Notes: a model not told the origin generated them from the letters alone. A stretch of DNA of 64,000 nt from Haemaphysalis longicornis (GCA_013339765.2 CM023450.1:101310244-101374243); one strand, 5' to 3'; positions 1 to 10,469 are shown, numbered from the stretch's first letter. Numbers and translations: made by a program.

Positions 1-204
1 CGTAGAGGGGCTGAGAGTCCAGCAGCCAGTACCAGATTGGTTGGATTTTCTAGAGCCGTTAATTTCTCTAAAGTGATGATTAAATGACAAAGCCTAGCCG
101 GAGGCACGGCTGGTATGTTTAGGTCACTGTGTGCTGTACCAAATGCAGAGTGGTTATTTTTGTGTTGTAAGTGTGTGTTGAAGACTGGTAATAAAGAAAA
201 AAAA
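1..204. other. No gene seen
   Basis: I see no exon, repeat terminus or RNA gene here. The only landmark is an AATAAA near 190-195, just before the SINE-like tRNA head, which could be the end of an older transcribed repeat. Confidence 0.3.
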
Positions 205-297
205 AGACTTGTAGCGTAGTGGGAAGAGCACCGCGTACCTCCCGTTGCGGCCAGAGAGTCGTGGGATCGAAACCGGGCGCCGCTACCTATTTCTTTT
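205..297 (+). repeat. tRNA-derived SINE head or tRNA pseudogene
   Basis: Both RNA polymerase III internal promoter boxes are visible: an A box (TAGCGTAGTGGGAAGAGC) near 212-229 and a B box (GGATCGAAACC) near 263-273. A T-rich run of the pol III terminator type follows at 290-301. The predicted T stem does not pair well and no convincing anticodon arm forms, so a working tRNA is unlikely. This is the usual look of a tRNA-derived SINE or decayed tRNA copy in tick DNA. Confidence 0.55.
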
Positions 298-625
298 TTT
301 TTATAGTGTAGGGGGAGAGGTGCGGACAACGGACGGACGCCGGACATAGCCCCGAGCAAGAGATGCTTTGCATCTAAACTCTACGCTGCTCACTCAGTCA
401 TCGAAAAGCGCCAACTGGCTCAACACGCCGCTGTACCAACCCACAGAAGAGGCAGACAGCAAGGAAGGCAAAAAAAATTCCTTCCAACCTAAAATCATTC
501 TACTTTAGAATGTAGCTGCATGCATTCAGATAAAAAGAGGTAGCACTACTTCAAGAAACATTACTGCCATGTCGGTTGTTCATGCGATCAATAAACACAC
601 AAGCGCGCTATAGATGCGCATCACT
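298..625. other. Downstream flank of the M13-like gene
   Basis: No second gene is visible. The minus-strand M13-like ORF ends at 626, so this stretch should hold its 3' UTR. I find no canonical AATAAA on the minus strand; the nearest variant is CATAAA close to 624-629. Confidence 0.3.
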
Positions 626-2749
626 TTATGAATGCGTTCGATTATTTGTACATTGAAAAGCCTCCAGGAAGTCCTCCGTTAGCCGCGTGAGCACGGAAAC
701 TACATGTCGGGCTTCAGCTGCTTCTTCTTCTTGGTCGTAGTAGCAGTAGGTAGTGTACACCAGGATCCTAAAAAACAACTGGGTAATGGTGAACCTCCAC
801 TGTCCCCAGTGATGAATTTCTGCATTCCAGTGCGCGTACCCCCGCATCCGCAGTCCGTGAATGGAGGACTTCAACGCCAGGAGAGGGTAATGCAGGAACC
901 CTTCGAGGGGCCCCTTGTTCCTTGCCTGTTTATCGGGAGAGAGGAGACGTTCAAACGCAGCCCGGCCGGCTGGCGTCCAGGGCAAGTTTGCGAGAAGCCT
1001 CCACAGCAAGTCCGCCACGGAGAAGCCGAATACTGCCATCGGCGTTACAGCGAATGTTCGGTCCAGCATCGTATATCGGTAAACTGCTGTTGGCGCTGAA
1101 AGATAATCAGCAGTCACACCTAGACTACCGTACCTCATAAAATGAAGCTGGACGTCAGCGATGCCTCGAGGGGGCCGGTAGCGGTCTGTAGTGAGGCGCC
1201 ACTGGCGGACGAGAAGGATGTTCAGGAAGAAGTCGTCAGCCACGAGGGAGGGTAGTGGCAAGTCCAGCGGATACACGTGGTATGGCAGCAGCAGTTGCAG
1301 GTTGTTCAGCATTTTATCAACTCTGCTCATGTCCTCCTCGTTGAGGGCACCCACCAACTGTGCCTTGATAGCCAAAACGAGCGCGTCGAAGGTGTTGAGT
1401 AAAATGTCGTTGTGCTCCGTGTTTGCCCCAAACGACATGAGCTCGTTGAGCTCCCACACAGGGTGTAGGGCAAAAGCTTCATTGGCGCAGAAGTCATACA
1501 ACTGAGCGGCCGTCGGCGGTAGTTGGCTGTATTCCAGGAGGAGGGACAGCGCCGCCTCAGTAACGATGGCGGCGGTGGAAAGGGGTTGTGATGCTTTATC
1601 AAGTAATGCGGCAAACCGGCGTTTGAGGTTGCTGAGGCAGCTGTGAACGAACGTTTCGCCGAGTTCCCTAGCTGTGTGCGCCTCGACCATATCCTTCCAC
1701 AGCCTAGTTGACACTCCTGGAACCAGCGTATCTAAGGTACTAAGGTTCGTTCTGGAGAAGACCCAGTCACCTGACAATGGATCTAGCGCTGCCGCGAATT
1801 CGGTTAGCTGGGCTGAAGTTACGTTAACACCCACATGTAAAAGTTCCTCGATGAGGTCGGCAAATGAGGGTCCGAAAAATTCTCTGGTCCAACCTTGGTC
1901 GTCAATGAGCGTATTCGGCAAAGCGAAGACAAATAGCGTTTCGGCTCTGATGCCGGGATCACTAAAACCCTCGTGAAGGAGGTTTTCGTGTAACCAGTAA
2001 GGAAATGTGCCGTATTGGTCTTGGAAAAGGACAATGTTGCCGTGAAGGCCGTATGCCAGATTGAGTTTTAGGATCAACGCAAGCACCTGAAGATGACTCA
2101 TATCGGGAGACACGTATGTCATGCTCAAAACAGCGCGTATGGCTTGCCGTCCTAATCTTTCTGGCTTCGACGGGGCTTTGATGCAAGACCCATAGTAAAG
2201 AAACAGTAGCCTTGCAGCCTCTGTGTGAAACAACCCTTGCAGAACGCTGTGTGTTCTGTCGGAGATGCTGAAAAATTTCCCGCTGGTTTGCTCATGCGGA
2301 ATGTTGTAGCAACTGTACAGGTAGAAGTCCTTGCAGGGGTCCAGGCTGGTGTTTCCGGCGTTCCAGATTTGACTTAGCAGGTCTATGTGTCGCTCGCTGG
2401 TGGCATAGGGGCTGTTTTGGGAAGTGTCGTCGGCACTCGGTTCAAAGCCCAGCAGCATCGCCATGAGCACCGCCATGGCAGAGAGGAGCTGGCATGCGAC
2501 GATAACCACGAAATCTTTGCTGAACCGAGCCCAGGGTCGAGATTTGACTCTCAGCATTCCGCCTGGTGCTCGTTTTCTACCGCCACGGCGAGGGGCCGGA
2601 AGCTTCTGGGGTTCTGCCTTGACTTGCATGCTAGAAGTTGTTGGGCATTCACTGGAAAGAACCGGTGGGGAGCCAGTGGAACCGGTGCCTTCGGGATCGG
2701 ACGTTTGCTGCTGAGGGGGTGCTGGTGGCGGCCCAAAAAGGTGGCGCAT
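626..2749 (-). CDS. M13 (neprilysin/ECE-like) metallopeptidase homologue, probably catalytically inactive
   Basis: One uninterrupted reading frame of 707 codons runs from the ATG at 2749; a GTG two codons upstream is not a eukaryotic start. Layout: a proline/glutamine-rich, basic cytosolic tail (residues 1-78), one membrane anchor (about 79-102, ending LLGF), then an extracellular M13-type domain that opens with DPCKDFYLYSCY (about 137-148). Near the C-terminus TQLFF and LEAFQC match conserved M13 positions. Length fits the family (about 700-770). The zinc motif HExxH and the ExxxD helix that M13 enzymes need are absent; the matching segment reads VFGFSVADLLWR. Four N-x-S/T sites are present. 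M13 enzymes are type II membrane peptidases that cut small peptides, and they are expanded in ticks. Here a decoy, binding or other non-enzymatic role is inferred. The lack of introns suggests an old retrocopy that stayed open. Confidence 0.82.
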   Translation of the reverse strand: MRHLFGPPPAPPQQQTSDPEGTGSTGSPPVLSSECPTTSSMQVKAEPQKLPAPRRGGRKRAPGGMLRVKSRPWARFSKDFVVIVACQLLSAMAVLMAMLLGFEPSADDTSQNSPYATSERHIDLLSQIWNAGNTSLDPCKDFYLYSCYNIPHEQTSGKFFSISDRTHSVLQGLFHTEAARLLFLYYGSCIKAPSKPERLGRQAIRAVLSMTYVSPDMSHLQVLALILKLNLAYGLHGNIVLFQDQYGTFPYWLHENLLHEGFSDPGIRAETLFVFALPNTLIDDQGWTREFFGPSFADLIEELLHVGVNVTSAQLTEFAAALDPLSGDWVFSRTNLSTLDTLVPGVSTRLWKDMVEAHTARELGETFVHSCLSNLKRRFAALLDKASQPLSTAAIVTEAALSLLLEYSQLPPTAAQLYDFCANEAFALHPVWELNELMSFGANTEHNDILLNTFDALVLAIKAQLVGALNEEDMSRVDKMLNNLQLLLPYHVYPLDLPLPSLVADDFFLNILLVRQWRLTTDRYRPPRGIADVQLHFMRYGSLGVTADYLSAPTAVYRYTMLDRTFAVTPMAVFGFSVADLLWRLLANLPWTPAGRAAFERLLSPDKQARNKGPLEGFLHYPLLALKSSIHGLRMRGYAHWNAEIHHWGQWRFTITQLFFRILVYTTYCYYDQEEEAAEARHVVSVLTRLTEDFLEAFQCTNNRTHS

Positions 2750-2770
2750 ACCCACTTGGGGGGATTGGCC
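2747..2770 (-). repeat. Repeat motif overlapping the M13-like start codon (copy 1)
   Basis: Read on the minus strand this is GGCCAATCCCCCCAAGTGGG followed by TATG, and that final ATG is the start codon of the M13-like gene. Nearly the same motif occurs on the plus strand at 4247-4269 and 4338-4360. The short 5' leader of the gene may therefore derive from a dispersed repeat. Confidence 0.5.
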
Positions 2771-3003
2771 AACAAGAGTTCTTTTTCATGGTAATCAATC
2801 AGCTAATGCAAAATAGTGGAGTAGAAGAAAGCATTTAGTCTAAGTTCAAGAGAGAGAGAGAGAGAGAGAGAGAAAGCAACACAGAGGGGAGTAAGAAAAC
2901 TAGATAAAAATCAGCTTAATCGGAATAGTTTTAGCACGGCAGGCGAGCTGTCTCCGAGATGAAGTGGATGGCGTTGCACACGTCTCTATGGCAGTGGCCC
3001 AGC
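2771..3003. other. Intergenic, with (AG)n microsatellite at 2849-2873
   Basis: No gene is visible. The M13-like 5' leader or promoter should lie here. A dinucleotide AG run marks 2849-2873. I see no clear TATA box at a useful distance from 2749. Confidence 0.4.
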
Positions 3004-4116
3004 TTAGTGCCCCCAAACGACAAGAGCACTGGCACAGTCAATGGCAGTACGTCGCAGGGTATTCTCCAGCAGCCTTCTCCGGTGATTAGAAAATCGGCGG
3101 CAGAAAAAGAAATGTTTTTCGGATTCGATTTCGTGGCAAAAGTGGCACAAGGGGGTGGTTTTCAGATCTGCCTGATATAGGTACGGATTAAGGGGGCGGG
3201 GGGGGGGGGGGGGGGGGGGGGACACCATAGCGAAAAGAGGTCAACGATACTTCGCACCAGCGAGTTTGGCGGAGGCTTCTTTCCAGCGGGACCTGAGATG
3301 TTCGAGTTCAGGAGAAGTGTACAGCACATGATCAGAGGTGTCTTGGGCCAAGTGGTAGTTGCGATATTGTGCCAGCAACACGCAAGCAAAGGGGGGAAGC
3401 ATCTTTGCAATCTGTAAAACCAAGGCTGTTTTAGCTAACAGATCAGCGGTTTCATTGAGGGTTAACCCACAGTGACCGGGCAGCCAAACGAGCCGAATCT
3501 TGCGTACGTGAATGCATGGGGACGCAGGAATACAAAGTCTTAAGAATAGTATTAAAAGCTTCTGAGGAGAGAGCCATGCACACGGACCGAGAGTAGGTGA
3601 GTAATATCACGGAAGAATGCCCCGTATCAAGTTTCAGGATTGCAAAAAGGGCAAGAAATTCTGCATAAAAAATGGAAATGAAACCTGGTAATCGCAATGA
3701 GAAAGACCAATTCAATGCCGGAGAGGAAATACCCAGCCCAACCTTCTCATCTTTTGGCAAAGCGCCAGTTGCAATAACCACGTGGGATATGGGTATTCGG
3801 ACCGGTGAGCCAGGAGAGTGTCATTAATTATGTTAGCTGGGAGAAACTTAGCATTTTTTGGAAAAATATTATCGAACGAAATCCTTACTACTGTGGATGG
3901 TAACTGCAAGGCGGGAACTGAAAGGATGGTGGTGTTTAATGGAGTAAGCAAAGAATTGGCAAAAATGACCTGTGGGCGACAGAGACGAGACCAATAGGAG
4001 CCAAAAAATTCCCCGCATTTCCCCGAGGGGAAGAATGTGAAAGTGCGAATGCACGAGTTGAATTTGCGCGGTTCGGTAATGTTCGCGAAAGAGAGATCAC
4101 ACACACACACACACAA
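3004..4116 (-). mobile_element. LINE (I-like) ORF2 3' fragment with RNase H and CCHC-like tail
   Basis: Minus-strand frames read in order through a linker (4116-3790), an RNase H domain (3781-3430) and a C-terminal cysteine-histidine tail (3230-3004). The RNase H part shows the helix with FYAEFLALFAILKL and the late motif VWLPGHCGLTLNETADLLAK. The tail shows CHFCHEIESEKHFFFC. Frame changes and an about 25-base G run at 3197-3222 show it is dead. RNase H plus a CxxC...H...C tail points to the I superfamily of non-LTR elements. The reverse transcriptase proper is missing. Confidence 0.75.
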
Positions 4117-4246
4117 CTACAAAGAAAGAAAGATGCATTTATTCACAGACACCTATTTGTGTTGTCGTTGTACTTGGTTGCTAGAGCGGATCTCAGCTTT
4201 GAAATTTCGTGTCAGTACTCATTAGCCCTTCTCACGCCCGATTCCT

Positions 4247-4360
4247 GGCCAATCCCCCACGTGGGTATGTGCCATGTCAGCGGCCAGGCAGCGCGCGCCC
4301 ATCTCCCCCCGTTGCCAAGGAAGACGAGGAGTTTCCTGGCCAATCCCCCACGTGGGTATG
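4247..4360 (+). repeat. Tandem pair of the GGCCAATCCCCCACGTGGGTATG motif
   Basis: Two copies of the 23-bp motif lie 91 bp apart (4247-4269 and 4338-4360), each preceded by TTCCT. A looser inverted relative occurs near 4519-4550. Together with the copy at 2747-2770 on the other strand they mark a dispersed repeat around the M13-like gene. A (GTT)n run follows at 4459-4512. Confidence 0.5.
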
Positions 4361-4458
4361 CTATGCGGACATCGCCCGTGGACGCAGGTTCAGGGTCACT
4401 TAAGAAGTGCATTCGCACTTCAAAACGACATTGCATGCTGGAATGGGCTGGCCAGCCG

Positions 4459-4512
4459 CGGTTGTTGTTGCTGTTGTTGTTGTTGTTATTGTTGTTGTTA
4501 TTGTTGTTGTTC
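4459..4512 (+). repeat. (GTT)n microsatellite
   Basis: A run of GTT units with single-base changes. It adds leucine runs to overlapping frames but has no coding meaning. Confidence 0.8.
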
Positions 4513-4579
4513 CTTTAGGTATGGCACATACATAATCAGGGGATCGGCCAATCAACAGAAGACCGTGAAAATAAAAAGA

Positions 4580-5760
4580 ATTCTTATTTAATTACGAGGC
4601 GCTCAGAAAAATAATTTAGACCGGTTGGAAAGCGTTTTAGAGCTATAAACGACATAACAAAATTAATCATTGGTGTTCAATTTGGCTTATGTCGTTAAAT
4701 GTTTCTAAAACAAAGTGTATGTCTTTTACTAACGCTGCTACCCGTTTTCCTAGTCAAAACTCGTTGAATAATATGACGCTTGAGTTAACATCTACCTACA
4801 AGTACCTCGGCCTCCACTTTCAATCGGATCTATCATGGCATCATCAGATAGAACTCACTCTTGCAGCTGCTAACCGGTCTCTCGGGTTATTGAAACAAAA
4901 TCTTAAACAGGCTCCATCGCAGTTAAAAAAGCTTGCTTTTACAACTTTTATTCGCCCTAAAATAGAATACGCCACTGCCATTTGGGACCCTCATCAAGCC
5001 TACATCGTATCAAATATATTGAGTCCCTGCAAAACCGTGCTGCTCGTTTTCTTCCTATTCCAGCGTCACTAACTAAAAAAACCATGCTGAGCTACAGGAT
5101 TTGGCCCTTCGTCAGAAATATGCGCGCTTATCACTTTTCCACAAACTTTACAATCACCCATCATTGTTGTTGGTAAACGCTTATTCAGAAAAAGGGAGAG
5201 GGGAGGGGAGAGAAAGAGTTAGGAGCGGTGGGTGGCCATCCTATTCCGGTAGGCCGCGCAGGGTCGCCGCCGCCTTCGCCGGAGGGATCGGGGCTTCCTG
5301 GTCCTCGAGCTGGCCACTGTGACAGTTTTTTTTAACCCCCCTGTTCCATCTTTCCAAGCCGTGATCATCTTAACAAAGTTAATCGCCCGCTATCTCGCAC
5401 ACTTCGTTTCGCTCAGTCATTCATCCCGCGCACTATTATTGAGGGGAACAGTTGCCCGCACATTGCCACCGAGAAAGACTCAGCTAAGTATTTAGAGCTC
5501 ATGCCCACTACGGTCCCTAACAAATTTTTTTTGTGCTTTTGTTTTTTAGCTATTATATAACGCCATGCAATTGCTGCCCGTATTCATGTTTGTGTTTGTT
5601 GCGGTTGTCAGGTTGAGTGTATCTTGTTGTACTACTTTTTCTTTTTTGTTGTTGTTTTCTCACCATGTTGTATTGCCCCCCCCCCCCCCCCTATGTAATA
5701 CCCTCTTCTAGACGGCCTTTAGGGGTAACCTGAATAAATAAATAAAATAAATAAAAAAAA
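4580..5760 (+). mobile_element. CR1/Jockey-like LINE 3' fragment (RT thumb and tail)
   Basis: The frame at 4689-5060 shows the late reverse transcriptase region: MSLNVSKTKCMSF, then YKYLGLHFQSDLSWHHQI, then a thumb helix block ending RPKIEYATAIWDPH. After a +1 shift, QNRAARFL continues at about 5020-5060. No RNase H follows. The copy ends in an AATAAA-rich simple tail at 5728-5756, the usual 3' end of such elements. A GC-rich piece at 5180-5330 looks foreign to it, so a nested insertion or rearrangement is likely. Confidence 0.72.
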
Positions 5761-5974
5761 CTGAAAATTCAAGGCGAGAGTAGCCAATCTCAATCATAAA
5801 GTGAATCTATTAAAATGTTCAATGAAGCGCAGGAGGGAAGAGCAAACATCCCGGCGGCAGAATCCCGTTTCGGAAGCCTCGAATGATAGTAGAGCTGGCA
5901 CTGATATGGCTATCCCCAGACTACGCAGCGGCACATCAAGCAACTGATGTCTGAGACGTGAAAACGTCGACATG
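5761..5974. other. No gene seen
   Basis: Short stretch between two opposed LINE fragments. Nothing coding or structural is recognisable. Confidence 0.3.
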
Positions 5975-6400
5975 TCAAAAGGTAGTAGTCGACAGATTCA
6001 TCATCATTACAATAGCTGCACATACAGCTGTTGGCGCCAGACGAGACCTGTGTAAGTACCTATTTAACTGGGGTACCCGACAACGTAGGGTTGTAATAAT
6101 AACCACTAAGTTGCGCGAAGGGGACCATTCAGATTTCCACGAGAATTTTGGATGATTAAAATAACTTAAACACAATAAAACTGACTCTTGCTCTTCTTTA
6201 CGGTGCCTAGCAGCGATAATTAAAAGTGTTGGTTCAACGACGTCTACAACAGGCCTAGAGAGTGCGATTCTTGCTAGAGAGTCTGCGGTCTCGTTGAATG
6301 CGAGGCCCGCATGTCCAGGAACCCAAAGCAGGTGAATTTCAGTGAGATGAGGTGGCAGAAGTGGAAAGGCAGATGGCGGTACCCTGAACCGCACAAATCG
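5975..6400 (-). mobile_element. LINE (I-like) RNase H and C-terminal fragment
   Basis: On the minus strand the frame shows HLLWVPGHAGLAFNETADSL at about 6255-6330, the late RNase H motif with its His and Asp. A tail without a clear zinc knuckle runs to the stop at 5975. The upstream RNase H part is poor. It resembles the fragment at 3004-4116 in domain order but is a separate insertion. Confidence 0.65.
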
Positions 6401-6439
6401 CTCAGCAGAGCGCAGCAAACGATCTGTGGGCAAATACAA

Positions 6440-6773
6440 GCGGGATCCTTCCAGCACCCCTATCTCCAAAGCAGAATGTACCCCGAGAGATACAAGAAAG
6501 AGTGTAGCTCCTGTGGGAAGTTGGGCACGCTCCGGCACGTCATTAGAGAGTGCGATTTCATCGAGACCATCCCCCACCCCTTACCCAACCCTCCACCACC
6601 CTTTCCACATCCCTTAACGAGCGATGGGAGACTTTGCTAACCAGCCCCGCCTTGGAAGAACAGCTCGTCCTGATCTCCAGGGTCAGGCGGCCGCGGAAGC
6701 ATAAGGGTCCCGTGAAGAGGGAACCACCCCATCCGGCACGTAGTCGCCGCGATTTCGTTTGACTCAATAAGTT

Positions 6774-6812
<39 letters not shown>
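6440..6812 (+). mobile_element. LINE 3' terminus with cysteine-rich tail and (CT)n end
   Basis: Plus-strand frames show CSSCGKLGTLRHVIRECD, the CxxC...H...C tail of RNase H-bearing non-LTR elements, followed by the last helix and a stop near 6760. The copy ends in a (CT)n tract at 6779-6811. The LINE at 17340-19266 has the same order (zinc tail, stop, CT run), so both probably belong to one family. Confidence 0.62.
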
Positions 6813-6814
<2 letters not shown>

Positions 6815-7015
6815 GAGTGTCTTTAGAGGAGGAAATCGCTAAACATACAGAAAAAGAATCTGAAAATACCCCAGAGGTGTATTGGCCAACGCCTTCCCTA
6901 GATTTCCCGGGCATTAGGCGTAACGTTAAGCCTTGCGGTCTAACGACGTCAACTGGTATACCCGCAACTTGAGAGAGAGAGAGAGAGAGATATGATGTCA
7001 TGCGAGAAAGGTGCG
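6813..7015. other. Intergenic with (GA)n run
   Basis: No gene is visible. A GA run lies at about 6971-6990. The phrase GAGGTGTATTGGCCAACGC at 6876-6894 has a near copy at 7611-7629, so an unclassified dispersed repeat is present. Confidence 0.35.
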
Positions 7016-7205
7016 GGTCAGGCCACGTAGGGCTTCGCCGCACCTCGTCTAACTACCTGCGCTAGGTAGCGGGCGGAGCCCGAGGCGTGCGTGCCCGGCC
7101 GGCCGCGCGGGTTAACTACCTGGAGGTAGCCCGCGCTCGTGCGCCGCTCGCGTTACTCGGACCCCGCGCGTCGCGGTCGCCGCGGAGGCGAGGGGCGCTG
7201 GCTTT
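7016..7205. repeat. Very GC-rich block with two small palindromes
   Basis: This block is far richer in G+C than its flanks. It carries two short hairpins, CTACCTGCGCTAGGTAG at 7053-7069 and CTACCTGGAGGTAG at 7116-7129. No reading frame looks coding. It could be an internal part of a repeat or a CpG-rich regulatory patch; neither can be shown here. Confidence 0.4.
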
Positions 7206-7429
7206 ACTTGACGTACAATGAGTTTGTGATGTTGCTTCACAAGACGCTGGGCTCAACTGCCTAAAGCACCTTTCAGGACCCAACTTGGCTACATCTAATG
7301 TACCCCACCCTATACCTACCTTGCAAACGTAATTCTGCCTTCACCCATGCGCTCCCATCTATATGATCTTGGGGTGCGCCCATGACCCAGCCCTCCCACC
7401 TCTCTCCACTCCCCTTGCCCTCCCTCAGA

Positions 7430-7573
7430 TGTGAGAGTACCTGACGGCACGCACCCAGCAACTCGTGGTCTCCAGGACTGAGGCTGCGCGGTCGTTACAA
7501 GGTATCCTGGAGTGATGGACCACTCCCCCATCACCAGGCTCAAAATAAAGTTTTTCAACTCCTACAACAACAA
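7430..7573 (+). mobile_element. LINE 3' untranslated end with CAA tail
   Basis: The segment ends AATAAAGTTTTTCAACTCCT followed by a short CAA repeat. This is the standard 3' end of tick non-LTR elements: polyadenylation-like signal, then a simple tail. The coding part is absent. Confidence 0.5.
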
Positions 7574-7699
7574 TTATGAAGCTTGTCGAAGGCCGTTGCA
7601 CATACCCGCTGAGGTGTATTGACCAACGCTCGGTTTAATTTTTCGTTTTTCGCGAGCCCCAAGACCCACACGATGAGCCGAACATGACACTTCAGAACG

Positions 7700-8180
7700 G
7701 GCATTGAGAACTAATGCAAAAGCGCATCGTGTGGGTCCGACAAGAAGATGACCCAACACTGGTTATCGCTGGCGACTTGATGCTTCTTAACTTATCAGTG
7801 ACAACTTTCGACCAGCGGGCAACCTGGCCGACAACCTCAACCCCGCGCGGTACATGCAGATGGCGTTTGGATTTCGCCTTTACAAAGAATGTTACCAAAG
7901 TCGTTGCGGTACTTGTCGCGGTCGGCTGTAACGACCACAGTGCTATTGTACCTACCATTACTCTATATGAAGCAAGAAAGCATTGCATACCTCCTTCAGC
8001 AGATGTAGCCATTTATACAGCATCGCAGGACTCCGCTTACTCAAAGCCGCGATGGCGACTCACCTTTTTCTGACAAATGTTGCGCAATGGTTGGCTTCGC
8101 CAGAGTTTGAGTTATGTTGGCAGTACAGTTGCCCTGGCCCCTTCCCTCATTCGAAGACGTCATTATCATCATCATCACCA
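7700..8180 (+). mobile_element. LINE endonuclease-domain fragment (decayed)
   Basis: The frame from 7714 shows PTLVIAGDLMLLNLS, then PRGTCRWRLDFAFTKNVTKV, then GCNDHSAIVPTI. This matches the late part of the endonuclease/exonuclease/phosphatase fold of non-LTR elements (GDFN, then the D-x-T-F block, then SDH). The canonical GDFN reads GDLM and SDH reads NDH, so it is decayed. A CAT run follows at 8158-8181. Confidence 0.55.
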
Positions 8181-8181
8181 T

Positions 8182-9660
8182 CCTAAAAAGAACTGCAGCT
8201 GTGTTTATTCGGATGCACCAGACAGAGCAGGAGACTGCATAGTCGTCGTGCCCATTTTCAAGTTGGAGTCCAGGCGGCCTCGCAGGTACGGGCTCCAATT
8301 GTGCAGTGTTTCACAGTATTCAGCTTTTCAAAGCACGGGTGGCGCCCGTCTGCTTGTATCGCTGATATGCGGTTATCACTTGATTCGCGGGGACGAATGT
8401 TTTTCAGTGGGCGTTTTAAATGCGAACCACATCCTGACGAGCCTCGCAGCGTTCTCACCGATTTTACGAAACCGAGTTTCGCCCACTTGTTTCAATGGGA
8501 AGCTCATAGCTGCGCGAAACGAACTCTTGTTTTGATGCTAATACACGAACACCCATCATGTTTAGCCGCTAAGTACGGCATCTGCTCATTCAAGTTTCAT
8601 TAGGCTGGACGTGGAATATATGTTGGGAATGCCTTTAATATCAGTTGCGCTAATATCAGTTGCGAAACGGCGCACATTTTAGGCCCGCTTAGAGACAAAA
8701 GCGTGCTCTCAGTGATTTGAGTTGAATGTCAAATGAACGGCATCGGAAAGTGCCCGTAAGTACTCCCATTTTAACGGTAGAAGAATGACGTCACATTCGG
8801 CTGCTAAGCTAATTTATGGGAACGGAAATTTTCATGAAGCCAGATTCGTTAGAACTGTTTTCATTGCAGTTTAATCTAAACTGCCGTCCCAAACGCTCAG
8901 TAGACTTACACAATTAATTAAGCATGCTGCGTTAGAAACGTATTTAGTGGAAGTTTGAAAGCAGCGTTTCCTTTGTTAACACCGACATTTTCTGGACATG
9001 ATCATACAGGCATCGGAACATATAGGCGCCGACTGCGGGGCCTATGTTCCCGGCTGAGCCCCTGCTGCCCCGCCCTATTCCCGAAGTTCCATTGCCAGTG
9101 ACATTACGAGTTGAAGTTTCTTTTGTGTTGATTCTGCCTTTTCAGTTAAAATCCTGTTGTGGCTAAAATCTTTCTGCATCATTGTTGGCGCAAACGTGCA
9201 CGGCTTACTTTCATACTTCCCATAAATTCCTTCAAATCCGTACCGTAGGACCAGCGGCGGTTGCGTCATCCATCATCATTCTCTAAAGTTAGGGATAGCC
9301 TATGCTCAGGGAATGCATATGATGCTGCATGTTCACCTGGCGTTAAATAGCTTTGCGTGCTTTTCTGAGCATGAAAAAAAAGACTGCAGTCTTCAGTAAC
9401 CTTTTCGGCAGTTTTTTATCAGCGCGGCTTGTCAAATGCACATGAGTGCTCTGTGTCTCAGTATTGCTACTCTTTCGAGTAGGCAATCCTGGCTACTCAC
9501 GGAAAAAGAAGCTCTTCTAACTTACATTTCTTAGGGAAGAAGACATCGCCACTTGCAAGCAGAGACATAAATATAAATAATTCATTCAGTACTGAAAATG
9601 AGGCCAAGCCGGATTCACTTAAAATCGGAATCAGATTCATATTATGATGCACACGCCGAA
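8182..9660. other. No gene seen
   Basis: About 1.5 kb with only short frames and no recognisable repeat terminus. A relict of an unclassified repeat is possible, but I cannot support a specific call. Confidence 0.3.
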
Positions 9661-9752
9661 TTCTGTACCCAGGGTTGAGGTGCGCTGTAGTGGAGGGCTC
9701 TGGAGTAATTTTGACCATGTGGGGATCGTCCACGTGCGCTGAAATCTCGACA
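9661..9752 (-). mobile_element. Partial Ruka-like SINE body
   Basis: The plus strand carries GTAGTGGAGGGCTCTGGAG, then AATTTTGACCATGTGGGGATC, then GTGCGCTGAAATCTCG. These match, with scattered changes, the body of the complete SINE at 13009-13240. The tRNA head is missing. Confidence 0.7.
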
Positions 9753-9887
9753 TACCATATTATATACACACGATGATGATTATAATGATGGGCACACTTC
9801 ATCATTATATATATCAAATCGACATACATATCGATTACATATTTTACATATAACAGAATTTCTGCCACCTTATAGATTTCAGCCAAC

Positions 9888-10321
9888 CTAATGAACAAGC
9901 AGGATTTCGTAAAGACTATATTCAACAACAGGCCATATATTCACACGATCAATCAGGTGATAGAGGAATGCGCGGAGTATACTGAACCCCTATAATATAG
10001 CGCTCATATATTATGCGAAAGCATTTGACTCGGTCGAAACCTCAGCGGTCATGCAGGCACTGCGGAATCAGGGTGCAGACGAGCATTACGTAAGAATGCT
10101 AGAGGATATCTACAACAGTGGGTCCACACATCGCCTCCTGTATTAAGGGCAGCAAGTGGATCCCTAGAGAAGGCAAGCGTGGAAAGAGGTGGCAGAAAGG
10201 TAGGTGCGCAGATGAGATCAAGAAGTTTGCGGGGATAAATTGGTAGCAGTTAGCAGAGGACCGGGATAATTGGAGATCCATGAGAGAGGCAGTTGCCCTG
10301 CAGTTGGCGTAGACAGGCTGC

Positions 10322-10362
<41 letters not shown>

Positions 10363-10366
10363 ATAT
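9888..10366 (+). mobile_element. RTE-like LINE remnant with CTG/ATG tail
   Basis: Broken plus-strand frames read NEQAGFRKDY (RT motif near 9890), then AYAKAFDSVETSAVMQAL-like sequence with frame damage (10011-10060), then the element's C-terminal phrase EDRDNWRSMREAVALQLA near 10255-10308. A (CTG)n(ATG)n tail follows at 10318-10363. The order and the trinucleotide tail fit RTE-clade elements. Most of the RT between these blocks has been deleted. Confidence 0.68.
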
Positions 10367-10467
10367 ACGGGGGCACCCCTCCCCGGGAAAATGAAAACTT
10401 TCCGCCTACGCACTGGAATACGGAAAACGGGTAACATGAATGCAGATAGCATGAAACGGGTAACATG

Positions 10468-10469
<2 letters not shown>

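Noticed and set aside
212..285. Functional tRNA gene
   Set aside because: A and B boxes are present, but the T stem does not pair and no proper anticodon arm forms; more likely a SINE or pseudogene.
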